Origin: JAOZTV01 sp965371805 | Lineage (GTDB): Bacteria; Acidobacteriota; Aminicenantia; UBA2199 | Assembly: GCA_965371805.1 (NCBI GenBank) | Contig: CBDUZW010000109.1 | Coordinates: 1-10,879, forward strand | Length of the DNA stretch: 10,879 nucleotides | Direction: 5' to 3' | Shown: one piece after another, positions 1 through 7,172 of the stretch | How the letters are laid out: each line of letters starts with the position of its first letter | Position numbering within the stretch: position 1 is the first letter of the stretch | Translations under genes and position numbers: made by a program | Notes under the pieces: generated by a model | Seen by the model: the letters and a program-made list of their open reading frames with translations, nothing else | What the model was told of the DNA's origin: nothing | Database searches by the model: none

Positions 1-137
1 CTATATAACTATTTATTTAAAGTTTTTTTATAATTTTGATGAAAAATCAGGGTAATATTTAAGCTGGTGAAATTTATAAACATATTGGACTCGTACATTC
101 ATTTGAATTAAATAAATGTTAGTGTTATTATTTATCT

Positions 138-296
138 ATGAAAGGAGATAGAAAATCAGGAACATTTTCAGGTGTATTTACTCCGACAATTCCAACTATT
201 CTGAGTGCAATAATGTATCTGAGAACAGTCTTTTTTGTAAAAAATTCAAGTTATTTTATGGGTGACTTACTTAAACTTGAAGAAGAGGTAGAGTAA
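138..296 (+). pseudogene. N-terminal remnant of a cation-chloride cotransporter / amino-acid permease
   Basis: This 52-codon frame starts at ATG 138 and ends at TAA 294-296. It encodes KGDRKSGTFSGVFTPTIP followed by TILSAIMYLRTVFF. That closely follows the family signature G-T-F-x-G-V-F-T-P-x-x-L-T-I-L-G-V-I-M-Y-L-R at the first membrane helix of SLC12-like (Na-K-Cl cotransporter) and related amino-acid permeases. Intact members have hundreds of residues and about twelve helices. Here the frame runs out after roughly 35 matching residues into an unrelated acidic tail (GDLLKLEEEVE). Positions normally Gly or Leu in the signature are changed (P, S), as expected of decay. There is no convincing ribosome binding site. 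I read it as a pseudogene with a large internal or C-terminal deletion. A short expressed protein is the less likely alternative. Confidence 0.5.
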
Positions 297-342
297 ATAA
301 AAAATGAAATTATGGTACAATTTATTTTAAGAGGAAAATTTA

Positions 343-1824
343 TTGAAAAAACTAAATTTCAGTTCTGACTATATTAAAAAAGCATTTGCAGGCTCATTAC
401 CATTAGAGATCAAATTCAATTTACTTGATCATGATATAGAAGAGCAGATATTTAAAATACTTTCAATATTCTTAGATAAATTTTATAATCCTTCTGCAAT
501 TAATGTAGTTTTTTATTGTACAAAGGAATTGATAAGTAATGCGGAAAAAGCAAATATAAAGAGGCTTATATTTCAAGAAAAAGAGCTTGATATTAATAAT
601 AATTCTGACTATATTCAGGGAATAAAAAATTTCATAAAAGAACTCAAATTTAGAAAGCAATATATATCCAAACTAAGAAATGCGGATAAATATGTGCAAA
701 TTATGTTTGAACGAAAAGGAAATGTTCTAAATATTTCAGTAATAAACAATTCAAAAATAAACTCAGAAGAGGTTAAAAGGATTAATTCAAGGGTAAAAAA
801 TGCAGGTTCAATTAATAATTTAGTTGAAGCATATACAAATTTCTCAGATAATACTGAAGGTGCCGGATTGGGTATTTTAACAATTGAACTTGCTATAAAA
901 AAGTTAGGATTAGATCATTCAGGATTATCAATCAATAACTTTGATGATTTAACCGTTGCTAGATTTTCAGTTCCTTATAAACCACAATCAAGAAAAGATT
1001 TAAATATTATTTATAATGATCTTATAAATGAAGTAAATCAGCTTCCTCCTTTTCCTGAAAATCTTATTGAATTGCAGAGATTAATGTTATTTCCATCAAC
1101 TACATGTAAAACTGTTTCAGATTATATAAGCAAAGATCCAGTACTAACCGCAGACCTGCTTCGAACAATTAATTCTCCTTTATTCATGCTGTCGACTAAG
1201 ATCACAAGTATATTCTCAGCGGTAAATCTTTTGGGATTTGAGAGATTGAAGATTATGATATACTCCTATGGAACTCAGAAAAGAATTAATAGTAGATATA
1301 CTTTCCAAAAAGATTTATGGGATCATTCCCATAAGGCATCCTTTTATGCTAAATACTTAGGTAGATCATTAAAGTTAAGCATTGAATTATTAGATGATAT
1401 ATATCTAACTTCAATTTTACATGATATTGGTAAGGTTGTTTATAATGCGGTCAGCCCTCAAATGACCTCCAAAATTAGATTAATTTGCAGTATAAAGGGA
1501 GTCACAACTGAAGTTTTAGAAGAAGTTTCTGCCGGTATTCACCATGCAGATCTTGGTGGTAGAATACTTGAAAAATGGGACTTCCCTCCTCATATTGTCT
1601 CTTGTGTGAAAAAACACCATAGTTTAAAAGACCTGAATAATAGAGAAGAATTAATTCTATACCCTGTATTCATGGGAAATTATATTGCAAACATTAAAAA
1701 TCTTAGAGAATTTTCGTCTTATTTACCTCCTCAGATATTAGACCATTTTAAAATAAAATCTCATGAGGAATTTTTCAAAATAGTATCAGATGTCGAAAAT
1801 GCATTTGCAGATAGCCTTCAATAA
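343..1824 (+). CDS. HDOD-domain signalling protein with N-terminal histidine-kinase-like ATPase region
   Basis: This is a 493-residue soluble protein with no signal peptide or membrane segment. The TTG start at 343 is supported by AAGAGGA about eight bases upstream. Residues 55-215 look like a degenerate GHKL ATPase fold. KELISNAEKAN (61-71) resembles the N-box and TEGAGLGILTIELA (171-184) resembles the glycine-rich box. Residues about 228-430 form an HDOD domain: the QLPPFP opening, LLRTINSPLF (272-281), the HD pair H360-D361 in ILHDIGK, and further histidines at 328/330, 400/401 and 425/426. HDOD proteins are cytoplasmic output or scaffold domains in bacterial signalling, often linked to motility, c-di-GMP or stress. 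The ATPase-like part could bind ATP or act like an anti-sigma kinase. The histidines keep the spacing of metal-binding HD enzymes, but most HDOD proteins have no proven catalysis. The gene stands alone, with about 150 bp to the next one. The HDOD call is firm and the ATPase call moderate. Confidence 0.9.
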   Translation: MKKLNFSSDYIKKAFAGSLPLEIKFNLLDHDIEEQIFKILSIFLDKFYNPSAINVVFYCTKELISNAEKANIKRLIFQEKELDINNNSDYIQGIKNFIKELKFRKQYISKLRNADKYVQIMFERKGNVLNISVINNSKINSEEVKRINSRVKNAGSINNLVEAYTNFSDNTEGAGLGILTIELAIKKLGLDHSGLSINNFDDLTVARFSVPYKPQSRKDLNIIYNDLINEVNQLPPFPENLIELQRLMLFPSTTCKTVSDYISKDPVLTADLLRTINSPLFMLSTKITSIFSAVNLLGFERLKIMIYSYGTQKRINSRYTFQKDLWDHSHKASFYAKYLGRSLKLSIELLDDIYLTSILHDIGKVVYNAVSPQMTSKIRLICSIKGVTTEVLEEVSAGIHHADLGGRILEKWDFPPHIVSCVKKHHSLKDLNNREELILYPVFMGNYIANIKNLREFSSYLPPQILDHFKIKSHEEFFKIVSDVENAFADSLQ

Positions 1825-1878
1825 TCTCATCTTAAGTTAAGTAAGCTATTATTCGGTCAAGAGGTCCAATTTTCACAA

Positions 1879-1884
1879 TATAAT
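1879..1884 (+). promoter_or_regulatory. Possible -10 box upstream of the lipoprotein gene
   Basis: A perfect TATAAT lies in the gap between the HDOD gene and the lipoprotein gene. It would start a transcript near 1891 with a leader of roughly 110 bases. No good TTGACA-like -35 box sits 16-18 bases upstream, and such hexamers are common by chance in AT-rich DNA. Confidence 0.25.
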
Positions 1885-1975
1885 AGATACAAACAGGGAA
1901 GATTCAGCACAAAAGAATGAGATATTTTTTTTCTTCTTCTATTTATTTATTGTTGAGGATATTTGAAATTCAATA

Positions 1976-2959
1976 TTGTACTTAAGTTTTAAGGAGGATA
2001 AAATCAAAAACATATTAAATTGTGCCTTTTTTTTGTTAATAATTTTTATTAGTTCATGTAACATTGGGTCTGAGAATAATACAAATGAAGAAAATAATCA
2101 GCCTGAGACATTGATTGGATTGGACTTTCCAGTATTTCCATTAGATAATTCCTGGAACCTTGATATTTCATCTTATCCCATTCACTCTAATTCTACAAAT
2201 TTTATAAATAGTATCGGAAGTGAAACAGGCCTCCATCCTGATTTTGGTACTTATTGGGATGGCGCTCCAAATGGAATACCATACCGGGTTGTTAATGGAG
2301 ATCAGAAAAAAGTTAAGATCATTTATACAGCTTATGGAGATGAAAGTGATCCCGGTCCATTTCCAATACCAGATGATTTTGTCGTAGAGGGTGGAAATGG
2401 AAGTGATGGAGACAGACATGTCATAGTAATTGATAATACGAATAAAATTCTTTATGAACTTTACAGGGCATTTATTATATCTGGAGGATGGGAGGCAGAG
2501 AGTGGAGCAAAATGGGATCTTACTTCAAATGAATTGAGACCAAAATACTGGACTTCTGCTGATGCCGCCGGATTACCTATTTTTCCTGGACTTGTCAGAT
2601 ATGATGAAATTGAATCTGGAGAGATTGGACATGCTTTACGTTTTACAGTCTCAAGAACTCAGAGAGGATTTGTTTATCCAGCAAGACATTTTGCTTCAAG
2701 CAATACAGATGCAAATTTACCTCCTATGGGTTTGAGATTAAGACTTATAGCAAGTTTTGATATCTCAGGTTTTTCTAATACTAATCAAATAATTTTAAAA
2801 TGTTTAAAAAAATATGGAATGATTGTTGCAGATAACGGAGGGGATTGGTTTATCTCAGGATCTCCAAATAACAAATGGAATGATGATGATTTATCTGAGT
2901 TAAAAAGGATAAAAGGAAAAAACTTTGAAGTAGTCTATACCGGAGAGATAGAGAGATAA
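1976..2959 (+). CDS. Conserved uncharacterised lipoprotein
   Basis: The product is an exported protein of about 300-327 residues. A basic segment and hydrophobic stretch (FFLLIIFI) lead to a lipobox-like ISSC, with the lipidated cysteine at residue 28 counted from TTG 1976. The mature part starts with an Asn/Glu-rich linker. It then follows a pattern I recall from uncharacterised secreted proteins of many bacteria: FPLDNSWN, TGLHPDFG, GIPYRVV, ESDPGPFPIP, GDRHVIVID, TSADAAGLPI, PGLVRYDE, GHALRFTV, YPARHFAS, PPMGLRLRL, FDISGFS and KYGMIVADNGG. The many conserved His, Asp and Gly residues suggest an enzyme or a carbohydrate-related surface protein, but no function is established to my knowledge. 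The start is uncertain. TTG 1976 has no Shine-Dalgarno sequence at proper distance, whereas AAGGAGG at 1991-1997 points to ATC 2003, which gives a better signal peptide. Confidence 0.8.
   Translation: MYLSFKEDKIKNILNCAFFLLIIFISSCNIGSENNTNEENNQPETLIGLDFPVFPLDNSWNLDISSYPIHSNSTNFINSIGSETGLHPDFGTYWDGAPNGIPYRVVNGDQKKVKIIYTAYGDESDPGPFPIPDDFVVEGGNGSDGDRHVIVIDNTNKILYELYRAFIISGGWEAESGAKWDLTSNELRPKYWTSADAAGLPIFPGLVRYDEIESGEIGHALRFTVSRTQRGFVYPARHFASSNTDANLPPMGLRLRLIASFDISGFSNTNQIILKCLKKYGMIVADNGGDWFISGSPNNKWNDDDLSELKRIKGKNFEVVYTGEIER
1991..1997 (+). promoter_or_regulatory. Strong ribosome binding site pointing to an ATC codon
   Basis: AAGGAGG is followed after five bases by ATC (2003-2005), in frame with the lipoprotein gene. 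No ATG, GTG or TTG lies in that frame at the right distance. Either the gene uses a rare AUC start, or its ATG has mutated, or it starts at the weaker TTG 1976. A nine-codon frame starting at TTG 1963, preceded by GAGGA, ends with TAA at 1990-1992. It overlaps this site, so translational coupling is also possible. Confidence 0.45.
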
Positions 2960-2992
2960 AAATTTATTCTCCAAAAAGGAAATATTTAAAAA

Positions 2993-4117
2993 TTATAATA
3001 ACTTTTCATAGTATGAACATGTACCGGTACTAATAATTTCCTTAATAATTTTCAATGTTACAGGACCAACTCCATTTATTTTTGATATTTCTGATATAGA
3101 TAGACTCTCTATTGGTTCTTTTATCTTTGATAACATAAAGGCTGCATATCCATAAGGACTTTTCTGGTTTTTTAGTTTTAATAAATAATCAAGATGTTCA
3201 AGAATAATAATAATCAGATTATTTTTATCAACTATGTTTTGATAAATTCTGGGTGGTATCCGTTTTGGTATCTTGTATTTAGTTGCAATTAAATTAAATA
3301 GTTCATGAACAGATTGATTATATTCTCTGCTGGCACCTCCCCATTGATCTCCCTTTGAATAAATCATTTCATATAAATGAACTAATCCAGGGTAAGAATT
3401 TTTCAAAACATTCATAAAAAAATCTTTTTGTTTCCCATCCTTTAATGTCATTGACCCAAAAATAACATAATCAATTCCCGCATCCTTACCTTTTTTTATA
3501 GTCTGATCTATCATTTCTGGAGTGTCAGTAATAAAAGGAATCACTGGCATTAAAAACATTCCTGTTGAAATTCCAGCTTTTTTTATTTTTTTTATAGTTT
3601 CCAATTTCTGACTTGGACTCGGAACTCCAGGTTCAAAGATATTGCTGATCTCATCATTTACAGAAGAGAAGCTGAAACTAATAAGAACCTTATTTTGATT
3701 ATTTATTTTTTGTAAAAGATCAAGATCCCTTTCAATCAGAGTGGATTTTGTTAGAATATGAACAGGATACTTATACTTATAAAGCAGTTCCAATGTCTGT
3801 CTTGCCAGTTTATATTCTATTTCTGCCGATTGATATGCATCACTAACTCCTCCGCACAGCATCACAAAACTTCGAGGCATTGGTTTTCGTTTTCTACTGG
3901 GATCCAATTCTCTATCGAGTAATTTAATTGCATTTACTTTTACAGTTACATCTTTACCGAATTCCCCATCCACCTGGTATTTTTCAGATCTTCCATCACA
4001 ATAAATACAATTATGAGAGCAGCCGCGATATAGATTAATCCCGTAATGTGTCATAAACCAGGAGTCTATTTTTTTATGACGGCGAAGAATAGATTTAGCA
4101 AAATTTTCCTTGATCAT
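2993..4117 (-). CDS. SPL-family radical SAM protein with C-terminal helix-hairpin-helix
   Basis: The product is a 374-residue cytoplasmic protein. C33-x3-C37-x2-C40 (RGCSHNCIYC) is the cysteine motif that binds the [4Fe-4S] cluster and S-adenosylmethionine. The surrounding YGINLYRGCSHNCIYCDGR is typical of the spore-photoproduct-lyase-like (SPL/Rv2578c) group, found in many non-sporulating bacteria. Later blocks fit the partial TIM barrel: FVMLCGGVSDAYQ, VHILTKST, LISFSFSSVND, FEPGVPSP and MFLMPVIPF. Residues about 335-374 (SLSISEISKINGVGPVTLKI) look like a helix-hairpin-helix DNA-binding motif, which would suit a nucleic-acid repair role. True photoproduct lyase activity is not shown, and I see no sporulation gene nearby. 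The ATG at 4117 has no clear Shine-Dalgarno sequence. The gene converges with the lipoprotein gene, leaving 33 bases between stops and no obvious terminator. Confidence 0.88.
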   Translation of the reverse strand: MIKENFAKSILRRHKKIDSWFMTHYGINLYRGCSHNCIYCDGRSEKYQVDGEFGKDVTVKVNAIKLLDRELDPSRKRKPMPRSFVMLCGGVSDAYQSAEIEYKLARQTLELLYKYKYPVHILTKSTLIERDLDLLQKINNQNKVLISFSFSSVNDEISNIFEPGVPSPSQKLETIKKIKKAGISTGMFLMPVIPFITDTPEMIDQTIKKGKDAGIDYVIFGSMTLKDGKQKDFFMNVLKNSYPGLVHLYEMIYSKGDQWGGASREYNQSVHELFNLIATKYKIPKRIPPRIYQNIVDKNNLIIIILEHLDYLLKLKNQKSPYGYAAFMLSKIKEPIESLSISEISKINGVGPVTLKIIKEIISTGTCSYYEKLL

Positions 4118-4139
4118 TTTATATTATATTATAAATGAC

Positions 4140-4268
4140 AAATAAACGATAATTATAAAAAATTTAAACATTTTGAATTGTATAATATCAATGTACGTTA
4201 TTCTCTAATACAAAAAGTATATCCATTATTTATTAACTGGCCAAAAATTTTTATTAATTTTTGCAAAA
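4140..4268 (+). pseudogene. Fragment of a second tniQ-like gene
   Basis: This stretch aligns without gaps to 7576-7704 in the larger tniQ pseudogene (offset 3436). From 4171 to 4268 I count about six differences, roughly 94% identity. From 4140 to 4170 the match is weaker. In frame it encodes FELYNINVRYSLIQKVYP followed by LFINWPKIFINFCK, against FELYNTNLRYSLIQKVYP and LFINWPKNFINFCK in the other copy. The match stops abruptly at the A-run near 4268 and a stop codon follows. No start or zinc-binding part is present, so this is dead transposon debris left between the radical SAM and nitrilase genes. Confidence 0.8.
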
Positions 4269-4269
4269 C

Positions 4270-4334
4270 TATGTAATTTATGTGCCAGTTGAATATGTAA
4301 TTTATGTATGTAATTTATAATTTATATGCCAGTC
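4270..4334. repeat. Short imperfect direct repeats beside the tniQ fragment
   Basis: TATGTAATTTAT recurs near 4270, 4292 and 4304 (the last imperfect), and TGCCAGT occurs at 4283 and 4327. The unit TGTAATTTAT followed by TGCCAGT is therefore present twice. A complementary CTGGCAC lies at 5231-5237, beyond the nitrilase gene. These may be footprints of past insertion and excision, but the units are short and AT-rich. Confidence 0.4.
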
Positions 4335-4346
4335 AAAAAGTCAGTT

Positions 4347-5147
4347 CTAATACAGGTCAGCTCTACGGTCATTGAGGAAGCTATAGGTTGTTCTGATCTC
4401 TTCAAGGTAATCAAGGTCCACAATACCTTCTAAAATACCCTCTGCGGTGTTAAGGATAGTGGGGCAGGATTGTTTATAGTCTATAAATGGTGGAGAATAT
4501 ATTGAACCTCCGTTATTGTCACCGGCACTATTGATACTCATAATATAGATAGAATTTTCCATTGCCCGGGTAATAACAAATGGATGCCAGGTGGCAAATG
4601 CCTCATCTCTGGGCCAGCCTCCAGGATGAAGGAGTAGGTGAATACCCTGTTCCAGAACCAGTTTACGTGTGGCTTCCGGGAAACGGATATCATAACAGAT
4701 TGATAATCCAACCTTAACTCCTTTTACTGTAAAAACCGGTGATAAATCTCTACCTCTGGAGAAAAAATCCTTTTCATGGCATTGGCCGAATTGGCAGATA
4801 TGCAATTTTTCATAAATGCCAAGTAAATCTCCTTTTGGATCAACTACTGCTGCAATTGTATATTTTCCCCCTTGCAGTTTACGGGGAAAGCTGTAGCAGA
4901 TAAATGCATTTTGTTTTATCGCTAAATTAGAAAAATGGATATAGCTGGGACCTTTATCTTTTTCGCTCAAATGAGACAGGGAGTTAAAGCAGGTATCTCC
5001 ATAACCGGAACTGCTTAGTTCCGGTAGCACATAGATGTCAAAACCTGGATTTTGTGTAACCAATTGAGATGCTTTAGATAAGTTGCCATCTCGATCTCCA
5101 TCGACATGTTTTAATTGTATACCTGCAACTTTTATTTTTTGTTTCAT
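4347..5147 (-). CDS. Carbon-nitrogen hydrolase (nitrilase superfamily)
   Basis: The product is a 266-residue cytoplasmic enzyme of normal length for the family. The Glu-Lys-Cys triad is complete: E43 in YVLPELSSSGYG, K114 in YEKLHICQFGQCHE and C151 in GLSICYDIRFPE. HPGGWP (174-179), TRAMENSIYI (193-202) and the C-terminal SFLNDRRADLY are typical of the superfamily. Members hydrolyse amides or nitriles to carboxylic acid and ammonia through a cysteine thioester. The substrate cannot be told from sequence, and omega-amidase or a general aliphatic amidase are options. AAAGGA at 5155-5160, seven bases from the ATG, supports the start. The gene stands alone, with more than 120 bp to either neighbour. 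Lines I counted by eye within it run about 38-53% G+C, against about 23% in a sampled line of the HDOD gene. That, with transposon debris beside it, suggests acquisition from elsewhere. Confidence 0.92.
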   Translation of the reverse strand: MKQKIKVAGIQLKHVDGDRDGNLSKASQLVTQNPGFDIYVLPELSSSGYGDTCFNSLSHLSEKDKGPSYIHFSNLAIKQNAFICYSFPRKLQGGKYTIAAVVDPKGDLLGIYEKLHICQFGQCHEKDFFSRGRDLSPVFTVKGVKVGLSICYDIRFPEATRKLVLEQGIHLLLHPGGWPRDEAFATWHPFVITRAMENSIYIMSINSAGDNNGGSIYSPPFIDYKQSCPTILNTAEGILEGIVDLDYLEEIRTTYSFLNDRRADLY

Positions 5148-5273
5148 TTTTATATCCTTTATATTTGATGCATATTTTAAGGAAAATTAAAGAATAATGC
5201 AAGTTTATAATTTATCAGAAAAAAATCGGCCTGGCACCTTTTTTGATACATAGTCCTATTAATCCTATGCCGT

Positions 5274-6920
5274 TTAATTTTTCTTTTTCCCAGAGCTCTC
5301 TTGACCTCCTTGATATAGAATAAAAGATTCAAACTTCCCATTGTTGTTTTCAAAAAACTCGATTTGAATGTCCGCTACTTTAAAAAAGAACTTCGTTTGC
5401 GACTCTGCAAAAATCTCATCTTTATCTAGACCTGTTCCATGAAACATTAACTTCCCATCCTCCAAAGTGATTGAGACATCAAAATTGGGATTAAGTTCGT
5501 ACACTCCTGTATACTTTTCCTTTATTTCCTCACTAAGCTGAATTTCTGTGGGGGTTTTTATCCCTGAAGAAAATTGATTTTCATTCCAATATAGTTTAAA
5601 TGAATTCACATTTTGATGTTTATCTTTAATGAATTCAAAAACTAGGTCCTTTTCTGTTGTGAAAAATTTTGTCTCAGATTGAGGGAAAAATTCATATTGC
5701 GGAATTCCCCATCCACCTTCTGCAAAAATTGAATTACCCTTTTTTGTGAATTCAAATGATCCTCCACCATTTATATAATAATAACCTTCGATCTTGCATA
5801 ATTCAGAATCTGAAACAATAATTTTCTTTGGAATTTCTCGTCCCCAATATAATTTGTTAATTATCAGATCACCGTTAGTAAAAACTGATTTTATTATTTT
5901 ATTACTTACTATTCTGCCATTATCTCCGTTTGTAAGGACAATAATTCCTTTCTGAGTTTTAGGAAATAGAATTATAGTTGTATTTATACCAGGATCTTCT
6001 CCATCATGACTTATAAAATATTCATCATTAGGGAGATTTTCAACCAGTTCCCAACCTAGACTTTGAGATGCATTATTATGAATCTTTTCTTGTGGGCTAA
6101 CCATTTCATTGAATAGTTTTTTAGAGATGCCAGCCCCTTTCATTACATGTATTCCAAAATTGGTTAAGTCTTTCACAGTAATTTTAGCACCACCGGCTGC
6201 ATTTGGGTTATATTTTTTATGATTTCGATTTGAGTATCTATCTCCTTTGCCATCATAAAAGTAGGCAAATCTTGATTCATCTATTTTATCATGCCACGCC
6301 ATTGAAGCATCATTCATATTTTGTGGAAGAAACAGCACAGAATCAACAATAGTATTCAATGGTTTTTGAAACTTCTTTTCTAAGGCTCTTTGTAAATACA
6401 TAAAACCTTCTCCGGAATAACTAAATTTTGTGCCGGGTTCAAAATCGATAGTTAATTTTTTTCCTCTTCTCCAGTTTTTAAATCCGGCTGAATGGCTTAA
6501 AACATATCTGGTAGTAATATTCTTATGACGTTCGTCTTCTGCAATATCAGGGTCGACCCAGAAAGGATAAAGAGGTTCATCTAAACTCCACCTTCCATCA
6601 TTAATGAGTTTTAATGTTGTAATTGCTGTTATTGGTTTTGTAATCGATGCAATATCAAATATTGTATTTATCGGAGCTTTTTTGCCTAACTGGTTCTCTC
6701 CGAATACTTTTACATATTTTATTTTTCCTTCTTCAATTAGTCCAATTCCTAAACAAGGTACATTATATTCCTTTATCAATTCGGGTACTTTCTTGCTTAA
6801 TACAATTTCAACTGAGTCAATAAAATCAATATGAGCTTGTGACTTATCTCTTTTATTTTGATTGCATGAACATAGAATTACTAATAAAACTATTAAGCTA
6901 CTTGTTAACATAATTTTCAT
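5274..6920 (-). CDS. Serine hydrolase (beta-lactamase/class C fold) lipoprotein with two C-terminal repeat modules
   Basis: The product is a 548-residue predicted lipoprotein. The signal peptide ends in LCSC, with C19 as the likely lipidated residue. Residues about 40-345 form a serine beta-lactamase-like domain. S92-x-x-K95 (SITK) supplies the nucleophile and base. Y168-S-G replaces the usual Y-x-N, and H305-D-G stands in for the K/H-T-G motif. This set is common in peptidases and esterases of the class C/AmpH-like group rather than in antibiotic-resistance enzymes. Residues about 375-455 and 465-543 are two related beta-rich modules, each opening with a Gly-Tyr/Val-Tyr motif (IEGYYY, TGVYEL) and containing FFxQSETKFF or FAESQTKFF. 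They resemble the DUF3471-type C-terminal domain. Likely substrates are cell-wall peptides or small esters. GGAGA five bases before ATG 6920 supports the start. The gene is not in an operon. Confidence 0.88.
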   Translation of the reverse strand: MKIMLTSSLIVLLVILCSCNQNKRDKSQAHIDFIDSVEIVLSKKVPELIKEYNVPCLGIGLIEEGKIKYVKVFGENQLGKKAPINTIFDIASITKPITAITTLKLINDGRWSLDEPLYPFWVDPDIAEDERHKNITTRYVLSHSAGFKNWRRGKKLTIDFEPGTKFSYSGEGFMYLQRALEKKFQKPLNTIVDSVLFLPQNMNDASMAWHDKIDESRFAYFYDGKGDRYSNRNHKKYNPNAAGGAKITVKDLTNFGIHVMKGAGISKKLFNEMVSPQEKIHNNASQSLGWELVENLPNDEYFISHDGEDPGINTTIILFPKTQKGIIVLTNGDNGRIVSNKIIKSVFTNGDLIINKLYWGREIPKKIIVSDSELCKIEGYYYINGGGSFEFTKKGNSIFAEGGWGIPQYEFFPQSETKFFTTEKDLVFEFIKDKHQNVNSFKLYWNENQFSSGIKTPTEIQLSEEIKEKYTGVYELNPNFDVSITLEDGKLMFHGTGLDKDEIFAESQTKFFFKVADIQIEFFENNNGKFESFILYQGGQESSGKKKN

Positions 6921-6999
6921 ATTTTTCTCCAGAGTTGTTTTAATATTGGTTAGACTAAATATCCAGAAAATAGTTACAATTTATTTAAATGTTCTATAA

Positions 7000-7146
7000 T
7001 TAAACGTTGATTTTTTTCCAGCAATTGTTATGAAATAGTTCAACAATATCTTCCTCCAACACATCTTTAACTACATGCCGTGATGTAACAATATATTGTC
7101 TATTATTATGTTCAAAAACTTCTGTGATACTATCAAAAAGTATTGT
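7000..7146 (-). pseudogene. Possible C-terminal coding remnant, family unknown
   Basis: A 48-codon minus-strand frame, open from a stop at 7147-7149 to TAA at 7000-7002, reads like real protein: FDSITEVFEHNNRQYIVTS then RHVVKDVLEEDIVELFHN, ending WKKINV. It has no start codon with a ribosome binding site. It ends shortly before the opening of the tniQ pseudogene on the other strand. I do not recognise the family. It could be the tail of a gene interrupted by the tniQ-carrying element, or a chance open frame. Confidence 0.3.
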
Positions 7147-7172
7147 TCATTATCATTAAGTAATGTAAATAA

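Noticed and set aside
472..660. Minus-strand open frames inside the HDOD gene, the lipoprotein gene (2168-2419) and the AraC-type gene (8729-8923), and a plus-strand frame inside the hydrolase gene (6604-6834)
   Set aside because: They lie wholly inside well-supported genes and have no family resemblance or start signals.
5249..5269. Hairpin CATAG...CTATG as terminator of the hydrolase gene
   Set aside because: Five weak pairs and no T-run directly following in the minus direction.
5274..6920. Calling the serine hydrolase an antibiotic-resistance beta-lactamase
   Set aside because: Y-S-G replaces Y-x-N, the third motif is H-D-G, and the C-terminal modules are typical of peptidase/esterase relatives.
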